Of a DNA stretch of 64,000 nt, positions 45,261 through 55,893 are shown piece by piece; the stretch's first letter is position 1; each line of letters opens with the position of its first letter. Under the pieces are notes generated by a model, which saw only the letters and a program-made list of their open reading frames with translations, did no database searches and was not told the origin of the DNA. Where the stretch lies: positions 124,001 to 188,000 of the forward strand of contig NZ_LR215023.1 in assembly GCF_900660615.1 (NCBI RefSeq), written 5' to 3'. The position numbers and the translations under genes are program-made. Source of the stretch: Malacoplasma iowae (GTDB lineage Bacteria > Bacillota_I > Bacilli_A > Mycoplasmatales > Mycoplasmoidaceae).

Positions 45261-46898
45261 ATGTATATTGAAAATAAATATTACTTACTTTGATTGAACT
45301 CGCCAAGACTTTCAAATGAAGCGAAAAATTATTTAACTAAAATGGATATTAACCAAATTGAAAGTAGTTTTACTGGACAAAAAATGAATTTTGGAACAGC
45401 AGGTATAAGACAGGAAATGGGACCTGGTACAAATAGAATGAATTCTTTTACATACCAACAAATGGCTGAAGGTTATGCAAAGTTTATATTAAATAGAAAG
45501 CCTGAAGGTGCTGTTGTTTTAATTGCTCATGATAATAGAAAAAATGCTGATATGTTTTCTATGGTTTGTGCAAAAGTTTTAACAAGTTTTGGTATTAGAG
45601 TTGTTATGTTTAAAGATAATCAAATGAAAGCAACTCCAATTGCATCTTATACAATTATTAGAAATGAGTATGATGGTGGAATTATCATCACTGCAAGCCA
45701 TAACCCAAAAAACTATTCAGGTTTTAAAGTTTATAACAACACAGGTAAACAAATTTCAACTGAAGAAGCTGATGAAATTGTGTCATACATGCCTGAAAAT
45801 GAAGAAATTTTAAATTTAAATTATCAACCTCAAAATGAACTAATTTCTTATCTTGATGAATCAATAGATGATGCTTATTTTTATGATGCTGTAGAATGTT
45901 TAATTAATACAGATCTTGAAAGTAAAAAATATATTCCTGTTGTTTATACTGCTCATCATGGAACAGCATCTATTGATTTTAAAAGGTTTATGGAATCTTT
46001 AAATTATGTTTCAATTATTCCAACTAAACAGCAATGTGTTCAAGATCCAAATTTTAGTTATTCACCAATAATGAATCCAGAAGAGCCAAAATCTTTTGAA
46101 TTAGCAATTAAATATGCTGAGAAAGCGAAAGCTAATGTAATATTTGGATTAGACCCAGATTCTGATAGATTAGCAGTTGTTGTAAAACACAATAATGAAT
46201 GGTATTTCTTATCTGGAAATGAAATGGGAATTATATATAGTTATTATGTTTTAAAAAATAAAGAATTTAACAGAACTCCTTTTATAGTTTCAACTTATGT
46301 ATCAACTTTTTTAATTGATAAAATAGCTGAAGCTTTTAATGCAAAAGTTTATAGAACTGCAACAGGTTTTAAAAACATTGCAGAAGCAATAAATGAGCAT
46401 TCTCCATATGAAGACTTTGTTGTAGGTTTTGAAGAAGCGATAGGTTCATTAAACTCAACAATTTGTAGAGATAAAGATGGTTTTCAAGCTGCTGCTCTTG
46501 CTTTAGAAATTATTACACATTGTAATGTTAAATCTATGACTTTAGTTGATTATCTTGAACAAGAAATTTATCCTCAATTTGGATATTGAAGTGGTGGTAC
46601 TGTTTATTACACATTCAATAGTTTAAATTGAAGGGATGAAATGAATAATAAATTAAGATATTTATCATCACTTAAGGACATATATATTAATGGTTTTAAA
46701 TTATTATCAAATACATTCAACAAGGAAGCAAGTGCTTTAGAATGAGAATTTGAAAATGGTGTTTGAATTAAATTTAGAATATCTGGTACAGAACCTAAAT
46801 TTAAAGCTTATTTTAATGTTTATGGTACAGATAATGTTAATTCAAAAGAAAATTTAGTAGAATTCAAAAAAGCAATAAATGATTTAATGAGAAGATAA
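45261..46898 (+). CDS. manB: Phosphohexomutase / phosphopentomutase (ManB type)
   Basis: 545 aa, alpha-D-phosphohexomutase superfamily. Catalytic phosphoserine in TASHNP (Ser146 region), metal site DPDSDR (about 298-303), sugar-binding GFEEAIGS and C-terminal RISGTEPKFKAY phosphate loop. TGA codons at 46587, 46629, 46743 and others are Trp. Start ATG 45261 behind AGGAG. In mycoplasmas this gene closes the nucleoside salvage cluster and may convert (deoxy)ribose-1-P to the 5-P; specificity cannot be read from sequence. Confidence 0.92.
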
Positions 46899-46901
46899 AT
46901 T

Positions 46902-46919
46902 GGGTTTAAGCCCTTTTTT
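46902..46919 (+). terminator. Short terminator after the phosphomutase gene
   Basis: GGGTTTAAGCCC (weak 3-5 bp stem) plus six T, 4 bases after the stop. Confidence 0.6.
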
Positions 46920-46990
46920 ATTTTGAATATTTATAGATTAGTTTTTGTATGTTATTACAAAAACTTTTTTTATTTTTTTACCATTTAGAC

Positions 46991-47022
46991 TTGCTTTTTT
47001 TTTTTTTTTTTTTGAGTATACT
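46991..47022 (+). promoter_or_regulatory. Poly-T spacer promoter of lipoprotein 1 (T19)
   Basis: TTGCTT (46991-46996) as -35, uninterrupted T run of 19 (46995-47013), GAG, then TATACT (47017-47022) as -10. Spacer 20 bp, three more than optimal. Same block before all six lipoprotein genes. Confidence 0.75.
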
Positions 47023-47055
47023 TTTTGTAAATTTTAAGGATAGGAAAAGAAAATT

Positions 47056-48588
47056 ATGAAAAATAAAAAGACAAAATGGATTAAATTATTGTCAATTGGT
47101 GGGGCAGTAATGGCTATAGGTGCAGTCCCTGTAGCAATGACTGCTTGTGCTAAAAAATCAACAAGTCAAACTGTAACTAAAGTTACTCCAAAAATTAAAT
47201 CTGATATTACAATAGTTGGAAAATTTTCAGATTTAGTTAGCACAACTGATGGTACAACAACTGACCAATTAATTAGTCAAGATTTGCAAAAAGATCTTAG
47301 TAAAGTTCTTGAAAATAGTAATGAAATTAAGGAAGCAAAAGTTACTTTCAATTCAAATTTAACTGATGAAGATAAGAAATTTAATGATGGAAAAACTGAA
47401 TATAGCACTTGAAAAACAAGTGCATCACAAAATGTAGTTTATTATTCATCAACATCGCCACAATTAACTGTGAAATCTACAAAAGATTTAAATACACAAA
47501 TTACTACTAATTTGAATGAAATTATGAAAAAAGCAGGTTTTGCTAGCTCAGAAAATAAAGATTTCAAATTAAATGATGTTAATAAAATTGGTGTTGATAA
47601 AGATATGTTACATGTAAGTGTTACTGCAACAGATAAAGGTGGTAAAAAAGCTAGTCCAACTGATGTTGATTTAGTAATACCAACATCTGATATAAATTTT
47701 GCACCAGATAAAGCAACTGTTGAAGTAAGTGGTACAAATGTTAATACAAAAAATCAACAAGTAACATTTAAATATGATGTCGGTATAGATTCAACAGTTA
47801 ATTTTACTAAAACAACTATTGATTTAGATGCTGGTAAAAATATTACAAATGGAACAGATGTTTTAGAAGCATTGGGGTGAAAACAAGTTAGTGCTGCAAA
47901 TAAACAATTATCAAGACATGCTCTAATAAGTACTTTTGTTGAAAAAGAAGGAACTGGAATTAGTGATATAAATTCTGAAAAAATGGGTAATGATATTGGT
48001 GTATTTAATTCTAAATTTACTAATTTTAAAGTTACAGAAACTGAAAAAAATAGTGGTTTATATAATTTAACAGTATCAGCTATTCCGAATGATGGTTATC
48101 AATGAGATGATGGTACTAAAGATCAAAAAGAACTAACAATAGCAACTAATGTTGATATTAATGTTAAAGATGCAGAAGTAACTGGTATAGAAAATTATAA
48201 AAAAACTGACCCATGAGGATTGGAAAGTTATACTAAAGGTCCTGAAAAATCTGACGAATTACAAACAATAAAAGATTTTTATAAAAATGAAAATAATGTT
48301 AATGATTTATTAAATTATGTAAATTTAAACGATAATGATAATGGTGGAATTTTAAATAGTACATATGGTAAACCTAGATTAAAAAATGTTCAATTTACAT
48401 CCATAAAAGTTGAAAATATAGAATTGATAGCTAAAAGTCAAAAAGAAGATGAAAAACAAATTTTGATTCCTTTAGTTCTTTCTCCAATAAATTCTCATAC
48501 ATGAAAAGACTCATCTGAAAATACTAATATATGAGCAAAACCAGACACATATTTCTACGTAACAATTCCGTTCAAAACGGTTCAATAA
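47056..48588 (+). CDS. P35-like surface lipoprotein 1 (510 aa)
   Basis: Lipoprotein signal: basic start MKNKKTKWIK, hydrophobic core, lipobox AMTAC with Cys31, then a Lys-rich mature N-terminus. TGA at 47410, 47878, 48211, 48502 and others are Trp. The mature protein has no enzyme motif. A conserved central block DLVIPTSDINFAPDKATVEV and GTNVNTKNQQVTFKYDVGID recurs in lipoproteins 4 and 6. It resembles the P35 paralog family of M. penetrans, abundant immunodominant surface antigens. Same length as lipoproteins 4 and 6. Its own poly-T promoter and terminator make it an independent unit. Confidence 0.88.
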
Positions 48589-48609
48589 ATTTTGTAGTTT
48601 CATCATTAA

Positions 48610-48647
48610 AAATAAAAGAGAAGACAAAAATTCTCTTTTATTTTTTT
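48610..48647 (+). terminator. Terminator of lipoprotein 1
   Basis: 12-bp stem AATAAAAGAGAA / TTCTCTTTTATT and a T run. Confidence 0.88.
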
Positions 48648-48714
48648 GTTTAATTTTGATTATTTTATCCATTCATTTATTAATAAATATTAATAAATTT
48701 CCACTCTTTCAGAC

Positions 48715-48743
48715 TTGCTTTTTTTTTTTTTTTTGAGTATACT
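48715..48743 (+). promoter_or_regulatory. Poly-T spacer promoter of lipoprotein 2 (T16)
   Basis: TTGCTT (48715-48720), T run of 16 (48719-48734), GAG, TATACT (48738-48743). Spacer exactly 17 bp, the optimum. The only one of six copies with this length, so predicted ON. Confidence 0.78.
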
Positions 48744-48775
48744 TTTTGTAAATTTTAAGGATAGGAAAGAAAAAT

Positions 48776-50530
48776 ATGAAAATAAAATTACTAAAAACCA
48801 TAGGTATAATTGGTTGTTTGGGTATTGTTGGAGCTACTCCAGTGATGCTAACATCTTGTAAAAAGAAAAGCACATCACAAAGCGCAACTATTACTCCACA
48901 ATTAAAAACTAAAATAACTGGAGTTGGTGGATTAGATGAATTCATTACAACATCAAGTAAAGCAGATGATGTTAATAAAAATTTAAATGATGTATTAAAT
49001 AATAATATGGAATCAGTTATTTCAAATTGAGAATCTATTCCTGAAAATGAAAGAAACAATATAAAAATAGATTCAACATTAAGCGGATGAGATAACACAT
49101 CTTGAGGGGATAAAACATTTGATCAATGAAGTGAAGAAAATACATCTACTACAGTTCAATGAAAGGGTTCAAAAACTGAAGTTAACGATAAAGAAAAAGT
49201 TGATTTTAAATCTAATAAAGAATTAAAAGAATTTTTAAATAGTAATATAGTACAAATTTCAAAAAATGCTATTGATAATCTTGGAAATAAAAAACCAAGT
49301 TTAGCTGATGCTGATATTAAGGTAACTGAAAATGGAAATTTATTAGTTGCTATTAAAGTTACAGAAGGTGAAACAGAAGGTTCAAATAGATTAAAAAGAG
49401 ATGTAAGTGCTACAACTACAAACTACACCCTATCTATTCCATCTGAACTAATAAACTTTGATCCAACTATTAATTTACAAGTTTCATATGGAAACAATCA
49501 ATCGATATCTACAGAAGTGGTATTTAATTATACAGTTACAAGTTCATCATTAATTGAACAAACTTTTACAGAATCTGCTAATAAAAAGACTATAACATTA
49601 GCTGAAATGAGTCCAACTGAAAGTGATACTATTGGTTTATGAAAAACTGTTACAGATGAAGGAATTCTTAAAGCTCTTGGTTGATTAGATATCAATGAAA
49701 GTTTAGAAGAAGGGCACAAGGATGGTGATGGTATTGATGTTGGTTTATTAAAAGAAGATACAATAATTTCTGATCTTGGAATTGATGGCTTAACTAAAGA
49801 AAAATTACTTGGTATTGAAATTCAGATGGACCAAAGAGATATTTCTCAAACTAATTACAATGGAGAATATTCGATTTTGGTTTCAACAATCGGTGATAAT
49901 TCAGAATCTGTAGATCTTAACTTAAGCTTTAATACTTACAAAATTGTTTCACAAAAAACTTCTAATAATACACAACACCCATTGCAAGTTAATGTTCCTA
50001 ATGCATATTACACAGATAATGTTAAAAGTGGAACAGATACTAATCTTGTGACAAACATCAATTTAACAAAAGAAAATTTTAAAGGACAATTAAAATTAAA
50101 AGATACTAATGAATCTAATGCTGGTTCCACATTTATTAAAAGTAAATTCGAAAATAATTCAGCATCTTATAGAGAATTTATAAAAAAATTAGATGAGTCT
50201 GGATTAAATATGTTCAAATATGTTAATTTAGAATTTACAGATGTTGTTGTTTCAGAAGAAAACAATACAGACAAATCTAATGATAATACAAATGGAATGT
50301 ATTCTGGAAATATTATAAAATTAAAAGTTACTACAAAAAAAGGTTTCAGTTTCAAGAAATCATTTACAAATAATAGTATACAATATAACAAAAACACAAG
50401 CGGCGATTTATTTTTATACATTAGTTTTACTTACAAAAATCAAGCTAACTATGCAAACTCGTCAATAACATTTGGTCCAAATGTTGATGGAGGCGGAGAT
50501 TTTCAATTCATACCGAACAGTAATAAATAA
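48776..50530 (+). CDS. P35-like surface lipoprotein 2 (584 aa)
   Basis: Signal MKIKLLKTIGIIGCLGIVGA and lipobox MLTSC with Cys28, followed by KKKS. About ten TGA codons are Trp; the stretch 49031-49825 shows long ORFs only with that code. It belongs to a second subfamily with lipoprotein 3: shared blocks SLADADIKV, ENGNLLVAIK, YTLSIPSELINFDPTINLQV, TIGLWKTVTDEGILKALGWL and HPLQVNVPNAYY. After that last block (about residue 405) the two diverge completely. The IPSxxINFxP core links it distantly to the other lipoproteins here. Outward-facing and lipid-anchored; function probably antigenic variation. Confidence 0.88.
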
Positions 50531-50545
50531 TTATTTTTGATAAAT

Positions 50546-50586
50546 ATAAAAACACCACAATGCAAGTTTCATAGTGGTGTTTTTAT
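50546..50586. repeat. Left 41-bp target duplication of IS copy 2 (terminator hairpin)
   Basis: Perfect inverted repeat with arms ATAAAAACACCAC / GTGGTGTTTTTAT and a 15-base loop, 15 bases after lipoprotein 2; it was the terminator of that gene. Identical copy at 51748-51788. Confidence 0.94.
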
Positions 50587-51747
50587 CCCTAACTGACATG
50601 TGAAGTGCAACACTTCAATGTTACATTAAACTCTCGACTTTGAAATATAAGTTGAGAGTTTTTTGTTTTAAATATTTTCTTGATACATTTGGTAAGCTGT
50701 TTTATAACCAAACATTTTTCTTGGGATGTTGTTTACTTTTCATTCAAGAGTTTTTATTTTATCTTCACTTACTAAACTGAAGTCAGTTCCTTTTTTATAT
50801 CATCTTCTAACTATCCCATTTATGTTCTCGTTGGACCCTCTTTGGAATGAAGAATAAGGTTGGCAATAATAAACTTTAAAGTTGAATTGTTTTGCAGTTA
50901 TTCCCATCATTTGAAACTCTAACCCATTATCAACAGTGATGCTTTTTATTGGGAGTTTTTCATCTCGAATAATGGTATACATTTTAGCCATCATTGATCT
51001 AGCGTTTTTACCTTTTATTTTTCTAATAATTGCCAACCTTGTTTTTCTTTCTACTAATGTTAATAAGTGGTAATAACCACTTTGCCTTTTACTAACTATT
51101 AGATCAGCTTCTCAATGTCCAAATTCTTTTCTTTTGTTTATCTTTTCTGGTCTTAGACTATAAGGAATGCAGTATTTTCCATCAATTTTAGAAAATATAC
51201 CTATTTTTCTTCTTTTTCCTTTAACATATTTTCTTCTTAAACAATCTCTTCTTTGTATCTTTCAAATCTTGCTATTGATTCATCTAAATACTTGCCTAGC
51301 ACTTGGAACTTTAACTAATGGATAGTTTTCTTTTATTCAAAAAATTGTAGCTTCTACACCATGAGATTTAGGATTAAATTTTTGAATAAAAAGATCTGTG
51401 AAGTTTTTGTACTTCAACATAAAAAACATATGACAATTTGATTTTCTTCTAATGTATTTTTTGTGAGCATTTGATGAATAATAAATTCCTGTTGAAGATG
51501 TGTTTCTTTTTAATTCTCTTGATATTGTTGATTTGTTTTTATTTAAGATTTTTGCAATCTTATTCATAGAATATTTTTCTTTATTTCAAAGAAAATAAAT
51601 TAAGCATCTTTCTTCTTTTGTTAAATGTTTATAAGTTTTCATAAGCACTCCTAATATTCATTATCTTTTTATTAGTGAACACTTACAAACAAAACAAATG
51701 AAGTGCACACTCTTTTTCGAGTGTTGCACTTCACATGTCAGTCGAGC
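50587..51747 (-). mobile_element. IS30-family insertion sequence, copy 2 (1161 bp, reversed)
   Basis: Near-identical to copies 1 and 3 but inserted in the opposite orientation, between lipoproteins 2 and 3. Ends CCCTAACTGACATGTGAAG (left) and CTTCACATGTCAGTCGAGC (right). Flanked by 41-bp hairpin duplicates. Confidence 0.95.
50668..51642 (-). CDS. IS30-family transposase, copy 2
   Basis: 324 aa on the minus strand, intact when TGA is read as Trp. Same HTH and Asp180/Asp238/Glu272 triad as copy 1. Start ATG at 51642 behind AGGAGTG, stop at 50668-50670. Confidence 0.95.
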
Positions 51748-51788
51748 ATAAAAACACCACAATGCAAGTTTCATAGTGGTGTTTTTAT
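51748..51788. repeat. Right 41-bp target duplication of IS copy 2
   Basis: Identical to 50546-50586, including both complete hairpin arms. Confidence 0.94.
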
Positions 51789-51957
51789 ATTTATCATTTT
51801 CACTTATTTAAAAAACTTTATATCTAAAGATAATAATAAAAAGTTTAAATTAATGTATTTATAATAAATAATTTTTTCGATTAAAAATCAATTAATTTTT
51901 GATTATTTTATCCCTTCATTTATTAATAAATATTAATAAATTTTTACTCTTTCAGAC

Positions 51958-51989
51958 TTGCTTTTTTTTTTTTTTTTTTTGAGTATACT
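51958..51989 (+). promoter_or_regulatory. Poly-T spacer promoter of lipoprotein 3 (T19)
   Basis: TTGCTT (51958-51963), T run of 19 (51962-51980), GAG, TATACT (51984-51989); spacer 20 bp. The ~50 bases upstream (TTATTAATAAATATTAATAA and ACTCTTTCAGAC) match lipoprotein 2, showing that the promoter was duplicated with the gene. Confidence 0.75.
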
Positions 51990-52022
51990 TTTTGTAAATT
52001 TTTAAGGATAGGAAAGAAAAAT

Positions 52023-53831
52023 ATGAAAATAAAATTACTAAAAACCATAGGTATAATTGGTTGTTTAGGTATTGTTGGAGCTACTCCAGTGATGCTAACA
52101 TCATGTAAAAAGAAAAGCACATCGCAAAGTGCAACTGTTACTCCACAATTGAAAAAATCAATTAGTGGAATTGGAAGTTTAGATGAATTCATTACTACAT
52201 CAAGTAAAGCAAATGATGTTAACACTAATGTTAAATTTGTTTTGAATTCTAACAAAGAATCAGTTATTGCTAACTGAGTATGTATTCCAGAGAGTGAAAG
52301 AAATAATATAAATTTAGATACTAGCTTAGTTGGGTGAGATAATGACAATTGAGGTTCAATGTCTTTTGATGATTGAAATAAAACAAGTCAATCTACAAAA
52401 GTTGAATGAAAAGGTTCTAAAGATTCAGCAAATTCAAATGAAAAATTAGAATTTAAATCAAATAAAGAATTAAGAGATTTTTTAAACTCTAATATAGAAA
52501 AAATTTCAAAAAATGCAATAACAAATCTTGGTGATAAAAAAGCAAGTTTAGCTGATGCTGATATTAAGGTTGATGAGAATGGAAATTTATTAGTTGCGAT
52601 TAAAACAGAAGAGGCTACAAAAACTAATATAGATAGATCAAAGAGGGATGTTAAAACTACTACTACAAACTATACTCTATCTATCCCATCTAATGTAATT
52701 AACTTTAATCCAACTATTAATCTAAAGGCTTCATTTGGCAATAATCAATCTACATCAGCAGAAGTTGTGTTCACTTATACTGTTACAAGCACACCTTTAA
52801 TTGAACAAACTTTTGCAACAAATGCTAATAATAAAAAAGCAATAACATTAGCAGAAATGGCAACCTCTGATAGTGATTCTATTGGATTGTGAAAAACAGT
52901 TACAGATGAAGGAATTCTTAAAGCTTTAGGTTGATTAGATAGTAATAAAAGTTTAGAAGAAGGTCATGTTGATGGTGATGGCATTGATTCAACATTATTA
53001 AAAGAAGACACAATAATTTCTGATCTTGGAATCGATGGCTTAACTAAAGAAAAATTACTTGGTATTCAAATTGAAATGAAACAAAGAGATGTTTCCAAAA
53101 CAGATTACAATGGAGAATATAATATAATAGTTTCTACAACTTTGAATAATGGACAAAATACAGATCTAAATTTGAATTTCAACACATATAAAATTGTTTC
53201 TCAAAAATCAGAAAGCGAAATGCAACATCCATTACAAGTTAATGTTCCGAATGCATACTATATAGATAGCTACATTGGTCAACAAAATGATGGATCTCAA
53301 TATAGAACTGTTTTAGATTTGACTATTGGTTCAGAAAATAATTTATTATCAACTCCTTTTAAAATTGCAGGTAAAAATGTTGAAAATGGTTCAAATAACA
53401 ACAACAATAAATATATTGAAGATAATTTCAAAAACCAAACAATACTAAATGCTTTTATTAAACATGTTAATAATCAAATTAATCAATCTAAACATTTTAA
53501 CTTATTAAATGGTTTTGATTTAAAATTGTCAGAAACAAATGGAATAGTTCACAGAGGGGAAACTAATCAAACAGGTAATTTTATAAGTGGATATGAAAAA
53601 GTCATTACATTAGAACTAACATTGAGAAAAGGTTTCACATATGTGAAAAAATCTTTAGATAATTTTGCTATAAGTCAGTCAAATAAAACTATTAAATTAT
53701 CTAATAGTTCTATAAGCAATAAGAAAATTTCTTTTGGATTTAGTTTTTCATCTCAAACAGACAACACAAAGACGTTAAATTTGGACAATTTAATAAGCAT
53801 TTCAGAATATGAGACTCAATTAAAAATGTAA
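52023..53831 (+). CDS. P35-like surface lipoprotein 3 (602 aa)
   Basis: Closest paralog of lipoprotein 2: identical first 28 residues including lipobox MLTSC (Cys28), and parallel blocks SLADADIKVDENGNLLVAIK, YTLSIPSNVINFNPTINLKA, WKTVTDEGILKALGWL and MQHPLQVNVPNAYY. The last ~180 residues are unrelated to lipoprotein 2, as if exchanged. Many TGA codons are Trp. Surface lipid-anchored antigen by family; no enzymatic signature. Followed by a strong terminator. Confidence 0.88.
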
Positions 53832-53910
53832 TTGTATAAACAATTTTGAATTGCTAAAAAAACAATTTAAAAACAAAAAACAATATTATTTGTAATTAAC
53901 ACATTAGTTA

Positions 53911-53950
53911 ACAAACAAAACCCACAATTTTTGCGGGTTTTGTTTGTTTT
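53911..53950 (+). terminator. Terminator of lipoprotein 3
   Basis: 13-bp stem ACAAACAAAACCC / GGGTTTTGTTTGT with an 11-base loop and further T. Confidence 0.88.
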
Positions 53951-54141
53951 AAATACATAACAAAAATCTAAAAATAAAAGCATAATGTTTGATTTCTTTT
54001 TTAGAAAAATAATTTTTACTCTATTTTAAATATTAAAAATTTTTAAGCAAAAAACAATAGCCAAATTTTTTAAATGGTTTCATATTATAAAAAAATAAAA
54101 CTTATTTTTAATAATTTATTTTTGTTTTTTATCATTTAGAC
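53951..54141. other. AT-rich gap before lipoprotein 4
   Basis: About 190 bases without ORF or RNA gene. From stop 53831 to start 54206 the only recognisable elements are the terminator and the poly-T promoter. Confidence 0.5.
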
Positions 54142-54173
54142 TTGCTTTTTTTTTTTTTTTTTTTGAGTATACT
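54142..54173 (+). promoter_or_regulatory. Poly-T spacer promoter of lipoprotein 4 (T19)
   Basis: TTGCTT (54142-54147), T run of 19 (54146-54164), GAG, TATACT (54168-54173); spacer 20 bp. Confidence 0.75.
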
Positions 54174-54205
54174 TTTTGTAAATTTTAAGGATAGGAAAGA
54201 AAATT

Positions 54206-55738
54206 ATGAAAAATAAAAAGACAAAATGGATTAGATTATTGTCGATTGGTGGGGCGGTAATGGCTATAGGTTCAGTCCCTATAGCAATGACAGCTTGTGC
54301 TAAAAAATTGACAAGTCAAACTGTAACCAAAGTTACTCCAAAAATTAAATCTGATATCAAAATAGTCGGCAAATTTTCAGATTTGGTTAGTGCAGATGTA
54401 GGCACAACAACTGATCAACTAATTAGCCAAGATTTGCAAAAAGATATTAGCAAAGTTGTTGATAATAGTGACCAATTAAGTGGTGCAAAAGTTACATTTA
54501 ATTCAAATTTAACTGATAATGATAAGAAGTTTAATGATGGAACAAAGAATTATAATGATTGAAAATTGTCAGCTTCCTCTAATATAGTTTATTATTCATC
54601 AAATTCCCCACAATTAAATGTAAAATCTACGAAAGATTTAAATGTACAAATTACTAGTAGTTTAAATGAAATAATGAAAAATGCAGGTTTTACTAATGCA
54701 TCAACTAAAGATTTTAAATTAAATGGTAGTAATAAAATTGGTATTGATAATGATAAGCTACATGTAAGTGTTACCGCAACAGATAAAGGTGTTGGAAAAG
54801 CTGGTTCAACTGAAATTGATTTAGTAATACCAACATCTGATATAAATTTTGCACCTGAAAAAGCAACTGTTGAAATAAGTGGTACAAATGTAGATACAAA
54901 AAAACAACAAGTAACATTTAAATATGATGTTGGTATAGATTCATCAGTTAACTATACATTGAATAAATTAGATTTAAATGAAGGAAAGAAAATTGAAAAT
55001 AATATTGATGTTTTAGAAGTATTAGGTTGAAAACAGGTTCAAGCTACAGATAAACAATTATCAAGACATGCTTTAGTGAGTACTTTTGTTGAAAAAGAAG
55101 GAACTGGAACTAATGACATAAATTCTCAGAAAATGGGTAATGATATTGGGGTGTTTAATTCTAAATTTACTAATTTTCAAGTTACTGAAACTCAAAGTGG
55201 AAGTGGTTTATATAATTTAACAGTAACTGCAACTCCAAATGATGGTTATCAATGAGATGATGGTACTAAAGATCAAAAAGAACTGAAAATAGCAACTAAT
55301 GTTGATATTAATGTTAAAGATGCTAGTGTTGATAAAAGCGTAAAAAATAATATGAAAAAAGAAGCCTGAGGACTTGACGCTTATGATAAAAGTCCTAATG
55401 AAAGTGACTTAGAAAAGATAAAAGAATTCTTTAAAGTTCAAGAAAATGCTAATTATTTATTAAGTTATGCTAATGGAAAAGAGGCTGGAAAAGAAGGTGT
55501 TTTGAATAGCCGTTTTGGAAGTACAACTTTACTCAATGTTGAATTTACATCTATAAAAGTTGAAAACATAGAAATAGTTGATAAAAAAACAAAAGCAAAT
55601 GAAAAACAAATTTTGATACCTTTAGTTCTTTCTCCAATAAATTCTCATACATGAAAAGACAATTCTGAAAGCACTAATATATGAGTAAAATCAGACACAT
55701 ATTTTTATGTAACTATCCCAATTGGAAATGCCAAATAA
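54206..55738 (+). CDS. P35-like surface lipoprotein 4 (510 aa)
   Basis: Signal MKNKKTKWIRLLSIGG, lipobox AMTAC (Cys31). Same length as lipoproteins 1 and 6 and alignable end to end with them: TKVTPKIKSDIKIVGKFSDL, DLVIPTSDINFAPEKATVEI, then NDIGVFNSKFTNF and a C-terminal LIPLVLSPINSHTW plus SDTYFYVTIP. Variation is concentrated in short windows (for example near 54960-55010 and 55325-55520). TGA 54560, 55028, 55367 and others are Trp. Exposed antigen by family. Confidence 0.88.
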
Positions 55739-55756
55739 TATTTATACACACAACAA

Positions 55757-55795
55757 AAAAATAAAAGAAAAAGAAAAATTTTCTTTTATTTTTTT
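55757..55795 (+). terminator. Terminator of lipoprotein 4
   Basis: 12-bp stem AATAAAAGAAAA / TTTTCTTTTATT with a T run. It is nearly the same hairpin as after lipoprotein 1, so the duplication unit included the terminator. Confidence 0.85.
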
Positions 55796-55828
55796 GTTTA
55801 ATTTTGATAATTTTTTCTTTGTTTAGAC

Positions 55829-55860
55829 TTGCTTTTTTTTTTTTTTTTTTTGAGTATACT
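55829..55860 (+). promoter_or_regulatory. Poly-T spacer promoter of lipoprotein 5 (T19)
   Basis: TTGCTT (55829-55834), T run of 19 (55833-55851), GAG, TATACT (55855-55860); spacer 20 bp. Confidence 0.75.
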
Positions 55861-55893
55861 TTTTGTAAATTTTAAGGATAGTGAAAGAAAAAT

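Noticed and set aside
48709-52348. Minus-strand ORFs of ~130 codons over the starts of lipoproteins 2 and 3
   Set aside because: They are antisense to conserved lipoprotein coding sequence and run through the poly-T promoter; the similarity between them only reflects gene duplication.
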